Source: a virus. From it: a stretch of 20,152 nt of DNA. The notes beneath the pieces were generated by a model. It did not search any database. It saw only the letters and a program-made list of their open reading frames with translations, and was not told where the DNA came from. The stretch spans positions 1-20,152 of IMG/VR virus record IMGVR_UViG_3300031711_000266. One strand, 5' to 3'. A program made the translations under genes and the position numbers. Shown piece after piece: positions 13,339 to 20,152 of the stretch. Numbering within the stretch: position 1 is the stretch's first letter; each line of letters starts with the position of its first letter.

Positions 13339-16300
13339 ATGCCGACGATAGATCAACTCAAAGAAGAGCAGACACCTCCGACACCGCTGTTCCTATTCGA
13401 ATGCACCTTACAGAATGGTTCAGTGGAGCGGTGGGGAACGCACGCGGTAACGTTTGACGGCAACAATTACGACGCACGGTTGTTGAAGCATAATCTTTTC
13501 GAGCTGGCGGCAGCGCCGGAAGACACCAAGATCAGTGTCACGTTGGCGAACGCGGATTCTCGGTTTTCGGAGATTGAACGGGAGACGGGGTTCCGGGGCG
13601 CGCAGGTGGTCGCCCGTTTCCTGTTTTACGACTTGACCGCTCAAGCGGCGTCGTCGGAAGCGCGGATCGTATTTCGTGGAATTGCAAACGCGGCGGAAGA
13701 GACGACGGAAGCGGCACTGCGGGTCACGTTCACGAACCGGCTGAATTTGCAGCGCATCGTGCTTCCCGACGTGCGAATCCAGCGGCGATGTCCATGGGTA
13801 TTCCCGGCGACGTCCGACCAGCGGCTTGAGGCGTTGACCGGCGGCACGAAGGGAAAATATTCGGCGCTGTATCGCTGCGGATATTCGCCCGATCAGACGG
13901 GCGGTGTGGGCACGCTGGATAGCGGGCAGCCGTTCACGACTTGCGACTACACGCGACCGGCGTGCACGGCGCGCGGAATGTTCGACATCGGACGATTCGG
14001 CGGCGTGGAGTTCGTACCGGCGCAGATCGAGGTGCGAAGTTTCGGCGAGTCGGGATCACATCTCTCTCCGATTATCGCGAGCGAGGCTCGATACAACGAT
14101 TTCGTTCCGCTAGTGTACGGTACGGCGTGGTATCAGCCGCCGGTGGTCTTTGCGAGGAACGATGGAAATCTTACCCATCTGGAAGTGCTGTTGGGGATGG
14201 GCGAGATCGCGGAGATCTTGAAGGTTGTCGTGAATGATGTGGAAGTTCCCGAGGGCGTCAGCGGCGTGGATATGACCGGGACGGGCTGGTTCAGCCTCGT
14301 CACCGGCGGCACGCGGTCGGGATCATTCAATCCGGATTTCCCTGGCGGCGATCCATACGGCAGCATGGCGATGGCTAGCGTGGTGGTGCCGAATCAGATC
14401 AGCAACGGACAGTCGCTGCCCAGAGTCCAGGTGCTGTTGGCAGGACTGAAGCTGGAGCGATTCGACGAGAGCGGCGCGTCTCTCGGCGAAGCATTTACGA
14501 ATAACCCCGCATGGGTTTTGCTGGATGTGCTGCGGCGAAGCGGCTGGCTTACGTCGGATGTCGACCTGGTGAGCTTTGCTACGGCAGCCGCGTACTGCGA
14601 GGAAGCGATCGAGACCACGGACCTCTATGGCAACACGGTCCTGGTTCCGCGATTTGAATGCAACCTGGTGGTGAATCGGCGATGGAGCGCGGCCGAAGTC
14701 GCACGGGGCATCCGGAACGGATCGTCGCTGCTGCTTACGTACGGAACCGGAGGGCTGCTGACCCTACGGGTCGAAAACACGCTAGCACTGCAGCAGCCCG
14801 CGAAGCCGGACGGCAGCAATAGCACCGAGGTGTTGAACGGCGGCTGGCCGGCCTATGAGTTCAGCGACGGGTCGGCTTCGTTCTCGGGTATTCTGCGCAA
14901 ACCAGGCGGCGAACCAGCCATTCGTTTGTACGCAGCCAGTGGCGCCGATACGCCAAACCGGTTGACGGTGGAATTCCAAGACGAGTTCAACGAGTATCAG
15001 CAGGATAGTCTGTCTCTGGCGGATGTGGACGACGCGCTGTTGACGCAGCGGGAAGTCACGGCTACGTTTCCGGGCCTAGGGCTTCCGAACTTCGACCAGG
15101 CAACGCGGATGCTGGATCTGCAACTGGCGAAGTCGACCGTAGGGAGCACGCTGGTCGAGTTCGAGACGACCGTGCGCGGCGCGGGGCTCGTACCGGGCGA
15201 TCTGATCACGGTCACGTATCTGAAGGAAGGGTTACAAAGACAACCGTTCCGGATCCTGCGCCTGGCTCCGGGAGCGAACTATCAGACAGTTCTGATCACG
15301 GCGCAATGGCACGATGACGCATGGTACACGTCGGGCGGCGCCAGCGCGGCTGGAGGTCGCAGAACAGGCGCGGGGGAGATCGGGCTGCCGCGGCCCCTGG
15401 TAGGAAGCGTACTGGACACAAACGGGATCGAACAATTCGGCATTACGGAGACGCTGATTCCGCTTTCGGATGGCGGATTCCAGGTGAAGCTAAGAGCGGC
15501 GTTCACGGTGCCGGCCGCGCCCGCGTCGTCACTGGCGAATATTCCACTGGTGAGCCTGAATCCGACGATCAACGCAACGGGCGGAACGCTCGCGGGCGGA
15601 CAGACGCTGTACTACGCAGTGAGCGCGACGGATTCGAGCGGCGCGGAAAGCGGACTGTCATTCGCGATACGGGCGAAGATCCCCACGGGAACAAACACGA
15701 ACTCCGTGAGTCTGACGGGACTGAGTTTTTCGCCGGGCAATACCACAGCATTCTCGGTGTACCGCGGATCGAATCCGATGGAGCTGCTGCGGGTCGCGCA
15801 TGGCCAGACGGTGGCGACCTCGTTCGCGGACGCGGGAGGAACGGCTGAGCTGGTGGGTCCGCCGGACGGCAACTACAATCACGCGAACTTCTATTGGAGG
15901 CTGGAGCTGCAGCCGGAAGAGAACGCGGGGATTCACTCGGCGACGACCATCGGCAAAACCGGGCTCGGAATGTCGGCGGATAACTTCAAGGGTGCGCTGG
16001 TGCGGGTGATGCGTGGAACCGGGACGACGCAAGAGCGCGTCGTGGTTACGAATACCGACACCACCTTGACTATCAGCCCGCCGTGGCAAGTGGAGCCGGA
16101 TTCGACGAGCTATTTCGTGGTGGCGGATGGAACGTGGAGATTCGGCGGCGTGAGCACATCGAGTCCGGCAGAGTTTGAGGTTTCGAATACGCCGGGCGCG
16201 ACCGTCGAAATATCGGGCCGGTCGGCCAATGTGCTCGATCAAGAAAGCGCGTACGAACTGAATCCGCTGACGCGCTGGCAGATCGGCGGGAGTTCGGGAG

Positions 16301-17211
16301 GTGTGGACACGGACACACCGCCGCCACCGTCATTCACGTTGAGCTTGACCGGCCAGGGCACGGTTGAGCTATCGGGGATCACGTTTACGACAATGGCGAA
16401 CACAGAGACGATCCAGGCGGGAACGCTGTGTTTGTTTTACTGGGATGAACTCAACAGCCCGACGACGTTTTCATTGGCAAGCGCCATTACTGCGACCGAT
16501 ACAACCATAACCTTGAATGCAGCGGGCCCAGCCGTCGTCGGGCAGTTTGTGCAGATCGAAGCAGAGCTTCTGGAAGTAGAGGCCGTGGCCAGCGGAGGGA
16601 CGCAGTACCAGGTCGTCAGGGGATCGCTTGGGAGCACCGCTGTGTCGCACGCTGGCGCGACGCTGGCGTATCACTTGCAGCGTTTGATCGTGACAATTCC
16701 GTTTGTAAAAGGCTTCTTCGGGAGTCCGGCGAACGCGGCTTTCAGTTATTCGGTGTTCCTTCCCAATGTGCGGATTGGCGCGGCGGAGTTGTACATGACG
16801 AACGCGGTAGGCGGCGGGCTGGTGGGGAATGCCGCGTTCGGGGCGACCGCGGATCAGGGGTTGCGCACGCTGGCGGGCGGGCAACTCTCGATCCAGACGC
16901 AAGGGTATCTGGCCATTCAGACAGGGGCGGCACCGCCGCTGGTGCTTGAGGATCCGCACGTGCCGCGTGATATTTCCGCGATTGTGCGAGAAGCTCCCAG
17001 CGGAGGCGCGATCGAAATGCAAGTGACGCAGAGTGGTTCGGCATACTGCACTTTGACGATTGCGGACGGACAGACCGTTTCAAACGTAGTCGGCGGATTC
17101 GGGCTAGCGCCGCTGGCCGCGAGCGCGCGGCTGGACCTGGACATTACATCGGTGCCGACGGCCGCGGGGACGTTGCCGGGTCGCGATCTGACGGTCACGA
17201 TCAGACTGTAA
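13339..17211 (+). CDS. Tail hub/tip protein: gpL-like Fe-S domain fused to gpJ-like tip
   Basis: This 1290-residue protein is the largest of the cluster. Residues 1-215 resemble the lambda gpL / RcGTA gene 13 hub: DGNNYDARLLKHNLFELAAA, KISVTLANADSRF, then four cysteines at 151 (RRCPW), 180 (YRCGY), 202 (TTCDYT) and 209 (PACTARG) before RFGG. The last two spacings (22 and 7) are close to those of the cluster-binding cysteines of gpL, so a 4Fe-4S cluster is likely. Residues about 225-700 look gpJ-like (NDFVPLVYGTAWYQPPVVFA, WVLLDVLRRSGW, FECNLVVNRRWSAAEVARGI). Residues 734-844 hold an FN3-like module (LYYAVSATDSSGAESGLSFA), and beta-rich repeats follow to the end. It should plug the tail tube and contact the host surface. 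The upstream ribosome site is weak. Confidence 0.8.
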   Translation: MPTIDQLKEEQTPPTPLFLFECTLQNGSVERWGTHAVTFDGNNYDARLLKHNLFELAAAPEDTKISVTLANADSRFSEIERETGFRGAQVVARFLFYDLTAQAASSEARIVFRGIANAAEETTEAALRVTFTNRLNLQRIVLPDVRIQRRCPWVFPATSDQRLEALTGGTKGKYSALYRCGYSPDQTGGVGTLDSGQPFTTCDYTRPACTARGMFDIGRFGGVEFVPAQIEVRSFGESGSHLSPIIASEARYNDFVPLVYGTAWYQPPVVFARNDGNLTHLEVLLGMGEIAEILKVVVNDVEVPEGVSGVDMTGTGWFSLVTGGTRSGSFNPDFPGGDPYGSMAMASVVVPNQISNGQSLPRVQVLLAGLKLERFDESGASLGEAFTNNPAWVLLDVLRRSGWLTSDVDLVSFATAAAYCEEAIETTDLYGNTVLVPRFECNLVVNRRWSAAEVARGIRNGSSLLLTYGTGGLLTLRVENTLALQQPAKPDGSNSTEVLNGGWPAYEFSDGSASFSGILRKPGGEPAIRLYAASGADTPNRLTVEFQDEFNEYQQDSLSLADVDDALLTQREVTATFPGLGLPNFDQATRMLDLQLAKSTVGSTLVEFETTVRGAGLVPGDLITVTYLKEGLQRQPFRILRLAPGANYQTVLITAQWHDDAWYTSGGASAAGGRRTGAGEIGLPRPLVGSVLDTNGIEQFGITETLIPLSDGGFQVKLRAAFTVPAAPASSLANIPLVSLNPTINATGGTLAGGQTLYYAVSATDSSGAESGLSFAIRAKIPTGTNTNSVSLTGLSFSPGNTTAFSVYRGSNPMELLRVAHGQTVATSFADAGGTAELVGPPDGNYNHANFYWRLELQPEENAGIHSATTIGKTGLGMSADNFKGALVRVMRGTGTTQERVVVTNTDTTLTISPPWQVEPDSTSYFVVADGTWRFGGVSTSSPAEFEVSNTPGATVEISGRSANVLDQESAYELNPLTRWQIGGSSGGVDTDTPPPPSFTLSLTGQGTVELSGITFTTMANTETIQAGTLCLFYWDELNSPTTFSLASAITATDTTITLNAAGPAVVGQFVQIEAELLEVEAVASGGTQYQVVRGSLGSTAVSHAGATLAYHLQRLIVTIPFVKGFFGSPANAAFSYSVFLPNVRIGAAELYMTNAVGGGLVGNAAFGATADQGLRTLAGGQLSIQTQGYLAIQTGAAPPLVLEDPHVPRDISAIVREAPSGGAIEMQVTQSGSAYCTLTIADGQTVSNVVGGFGLAPLAASARLDLDITSVPTAAGTLPGRDLTVTIRL

Positions 17212-17231
17212 GCCGCGAATGAAGGCGAATG
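17209..17231 (+). repeat. Repeat C, copy 2, carrying a stop and a start codon
   Basis: TAAGCCGCGAATGAAGGCG followed by AATG matches the repeat at 9734, with G for A in the unit. The TAA (17209-17211) ends the hub gene and the final ATG (17229) starts the tail-tip gene. Confidence 0.75.
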
Positions 17232-19947
17232 ACTGAAAAACTCACTCCGGACCGGGATCTGCAATGCTTCTTCTTGCACCCGTCGGCAATCGCGGCCATC
17301 AGTGGTGCATCGGCGGATGGATTCACCGTCTCGGGGACTTGGCGGCAGCAGTTCGACTGGGCCGTCATTGAGTGGAATCGCGATAACGTTTACGAACATC
17401 CGGCATTACGAAATCTACCGGACGGCGATTTGAGCGGGCTGGTGCTGACCTACGAGGAGACTCGCACGAATTGCATCGCGTTGGACTCCGATTTGTTTCC
17501 TACCGTGGACTGGCCGTATTTGAGAGTGTGGGCCGGGGACGATCCGGCAGCAGATCCCTATTTCGTGCGTGTGAAGGATCACGCGGAAGCGATCGAAGGC
17601 AGCTACCAATCGTCGTATGCGGATTTCACGCTTTCCGGAACGGCGGTAGCCGGAGAGTTTGTGGGTTTGGGATATCTCGGGTTGAGTTATACGTATCAGG
17701 TGGTTTCCGGCGACACGCTCGATGATATCGTCGCGGCGATTACGGGCGGGATGAATGGACCGACGTCGCCGTTTCTCACGGCGACACAAACAGGGACGAC
17801 GATTCGTGTGCTTTATCCGAGTGCAGCTGGCGCGAACGGGAACCGTTTCGGCATCTATTCGTCCACGAGTGGTTCGGCAACGTGGGACGCGGCGTCAAAG
17901 ACTCTCGCGAATGGCACGTCGCCGACGAAATGGCGAGTGACGATCGACTTCTCATCATTAGTTGATAAGAACGGGACGACCATTCCGACGAATAAGGTCC
18001 GCAAGCTCCGCTGGACGTATGCGGCGGACTTACAGACCGGCTCGTTCGAGCGGAGTGAATTCGCGGCGGTAATCTCGAATTGGACTGTGACTGGGACCGG
18101 CAGGATCTATTCTGTGGCGGGGCCGGGGAGCCGTCGCTACGAAGATGATGCCGTCGGCATGACGTATAGCGGGACGTGGACCGTCACGCGCGGGAACTTT
18201 TCGGGGGGCTCGATTCACTCGACGACGACGGAGGGCGATTCGGTCAGCTTCCCATACACGGCCGCGCAGACGCACACGGTGTACGTGGGTACGCGATATA
18301 CGGGAAACGGTGCGCAACTATCGATCGTGGTGGACGGCGGCACGGCCACTACGGTGAATCTTCGGGTTCCGGGCGAGGATGTGCTGATTCGCTGGCCGGC
18401 AGGCGAGTTCGGCAGCGGGACTCATACGGTGACCATCACGCACGCGGGTCCGGCGGGCGGAGACTTTTATCTCGACTTTCTGGAGGCAGCCGTACCCACG
18501 ACGACGCTTCCCACATTTCCGGACGAACCGCGGATGACGCTGGCGACGGACTGGGACACCGATCATTCGATCGCGCTTGCGCCCGAGCGAACAGCGTGGC
18601 TGATAGACACGCTGGGGTTCAAGGGCCGGCAAAATCACTACGTGGGCGCGCTGTGGTTCTATGAGCTGGCGAATCCGGACAATGTTTACGCCACGGGCAC
18701 CGTGACGTTCGGAGGAACGCCCGAGCCGGGCCAGTTCGTTTCCGTCTTCCTGGCGCGCGATGATGATCCCGCGGGCACGTCGCCTACGGAGATCCAGCGG
18801 GGGATGCACGGCGGCGACACACTGGATACGATTGCGATTTCGTATGCCCAGGAGCTGAACCATGGCTACACAGGCATATGGGCGAGCGTAGCCGGAAGCG
18901 TGGTCACGATTTATTCGCGCTCCATGGGAGATGACGGAAACCACCACACGCTGAGTCAATCGACGACCAGCAGTACGCTGACGGTGAGCGTCTCGGCGAT
19001 GTTCTCCGGAGGGCATACGGGCTTGTGGCGCACGGATCTGACGGCTGCTCCGCGATTGAATCGCGCGGTACTGGAACCAGAGTTTCTTCACTGCTCTTGC
19101 GAGCTACGGGATCGATGTCGCGACGGCGTTCAGCACCGAGCTTCGCGACGTGGATCCGTCGGTGGGAGTGGGCATGGTTCAGAGAGGGCCGGCCGGCGAC
19201 GCGATTCTGTTGCAGACGCCTTCGTACCAGACGAACTTTTCCCCGACCAGCCTCGATTTCTGGAAGCAAGTGTACCTGGACGCGGCGGCGATTCAAGCGG
19301 ATGCCGGCTTGCGGCCCTATCTGCAATTCGGCGAAGAACAGTGGTGGTATTTTCCGAACGACGGGGCTGGCAACGCGTTTTCCGGAATGCCGTTCTACGA
19401 TGCCTGGACGGCGAGCCAGTTCCTGACGCTGTACGGAAGGGCGATGACGGTGTTTGCCGACAACACGGCCGATCCCACTGCGTATCCCGATGAAGTCGCG
19501 TTTCTCCAGACAGTGCTGGGAAACTTCACTGCCGCGATTATGGCCTACGTCCGGGGAACATACTCGAACGCGCGGTTTGAAGTGCTGTATCCCGTTGATG
19601 TGAACCAGACGAGTTTCAACCGGGCGATTAATTATCCGCCGAGCCAGTGGACAGCGGCCACGCTCGACTGTCTGAAGACGGAAGGCTTCGGTTTCACACT
19701 CCAACGCAACCTCGACAAAAGCGAACAGGCACTGATGTTGGCCGGATTTCCAGCATTCCCGGCGGCCCAGCGAAGCCATCTGGTGGGGGTCGGCGACGCA
19801 ACCACGGCTTGGATGAAAGAGGCCCATTCGGCCCAGGGAAAGGGCTTCGAGAGCGTGGTCTTGTTCGCGCTGGACCAGATGTGTTTGATCGGCTATGCTT
19901 TGCCGCTGCCGGAGATGTTCCGGCGGAGCGTGAGGATGGGGAGTTAA
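17229..19947 (+). pseudogene. GTA TIM-barrel-like tail tip protein, frameshifted
   Basis: Two frames together encode about 905 residues. The first runs from ATG 17229 and makes sense to RTDLTAAPRLNRA (about 19068). The second makes sense from YWNQSFFTALASYGIDVATA (about 19069) to the stop at 19945. Left uncorrected, the first frame continues as Arg-rich nonsense to 19493. Residues 1-125 are an N-terminal domain; about 135-215 and 488-598 are related beta modules, both with a GDTLD motif; 305-420 is jelly-roll-like (EGDSVSFPYTA, LSIVVDGGTATTVNLR). From about 430 a TIM barrel begins (WLIDTLGFKGRQNHYVGALW), is split by the second module, and resumes with LQFGEEQWWYF, VLYPVDVN and VVLFALDQMCLIGY. 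This resembles the TIM-barrel domain of the last RcGTA structural gene. The break is either real damage or a sequence error. Confidence 0.72.
19060..19072 (+). other. Frameshift point in the tail tip gene
   Basis: The meaningful frame changes by +1 (or -2) between AATCGCGCG and TACTGGAAC. The second frame has a stop at 19057-19059, so the switch must lie after it. There is no slippery heptamer and no stop at the switch, unlike the G/T site, so programmed recoding is unlikely. Confidence 0.75.
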
Positions 19948-19958
19948 ACTGGTCTCGG

Positions 19959-20152
19959 TTGCTCCACGTCCAGAACGTTTCCAAGGTGTATCGTTTGTAC
20001 CGTCGGCCGCTGGACCGGCTGACGGAAATCGTGCCATTCCTGCCGCACCAGCCTCCCTCTGAGTTTTGGGCACTTCGCGACGTGAATCTGAGCGTCGAAC
20101 GGGGCGAGGTTCTGGGCGTCGTCGGACCGAACGGTAGCGGCAAGAGCACACT
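19959..20152 (+). CDS. ABC transporter ATPase, polysaccharide-export type (3' end cut by window)
   Basis: The frame reads LLHVQNVSKVYRLYRRPLDR, then FWALRDVNLSVERGEVLGVV and GPNGSGKSTL (Walker A) at the window edge. The VSKVY start, the long insert with H-x-x-x-x-x-FWALRDV before the core sheet and the Walker A match ATPases of O-antigen or teichoic acid exporters (Wzt/TagH group), which energise export of undecaprenyl-linked polysaccharide. TTG 19959 is a guess. The frame is open further upstream into the end of the tail-tip gene (for example GTG 19881), so the true start is uncertain. It begins about 12 bases after the tail-tip stop in the same direction and could share its transcript. Confidence 0.8.
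   Translation, partial: MLHVQNVSKVYRLYRRPLDRLTEIVPFLPHQPPSEFWALRDVNLSVERGEVLGVVGPNGSGKST

Noticed and set aside
19069-19493. The first-frame continuation of the tail tip gene as a genuine Arg/Ser-rich C-terminus.
   Set aside because: The other frame over the same bases encodes well-formed TIM-barrel motifs (QFGEEQWWYF), so the continuation is out-of-frame reading.

Overview
The window is GC-rich bacterial chromosome. Its densely packed interspersed short repeats and the style of its proteins suggest a soil Acidobacteriota of the Bryobacterales/Solibacter kind. This is recognition from memory, not a database result, and no rRNA or other taxonomic marker is present.

Left flank (1-3418): the minus strand carries a 3'-truncated Thermus-type isocitrate dehydrogenase (icd) and a hicA-hicB toxin-antitoxin pair with a perfect palindrome just upstream. 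The plus strand carries a secreted PQQ-dependent aldose sugar dehydrogenase. These are ordinary chromosomal genes.

Core (about 3600-19947): one plus-strand run of virion morphogenesis genes in canonical siphovirus order. It contains a small-terminase-like protein, large terminase, portal, scaffold-like protein, major capsid protein, a small unknown, a head-tail connector-like protein, tail terminator, tail tube, tail-assembly chaperone G and its -1 frameshift extension T, a very short tape measure, two paralogous distal-tail proteins, a 1290-residue hub/tip protein with a gpL-like four-cysteine motif, and a TIM-barrel tip protein like the last gene of the Rhodobacter capsuli gene transfer agent (RcGTA). 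No integrase, repressor, replication, head-protease, peptidoglycan-hydrolase, holin or endolysin gene is seen. The next gene, 12 bases after the tail-tip gene, is a host-type polysaccharide-export ABC ATPase. I infer a resident phage-derived particle locus, GTA-like or a decaying prophage remnant, rather than a complete temperate phage.

Features that stand out inside the core are: a textbook A AAA AAC slippery heptamer abutting a UGA between G and T; no canonical start codon ahead of the terminase Walker A motif; a 10-A tract in the small-terminase gene; a frameshift in the tail-tip gene near 19060-19072; and four kinds of short repeat in the gene junctions, several of which supply stop or start codons. 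Invasion by interspersed repeats argues for long residence. The frameshift and the missing terminase start argue for some decay or for sequence error.

No stretch longer than 300 bases lacks a gene. No tRNA, rRNA or CRISPR array was seen.
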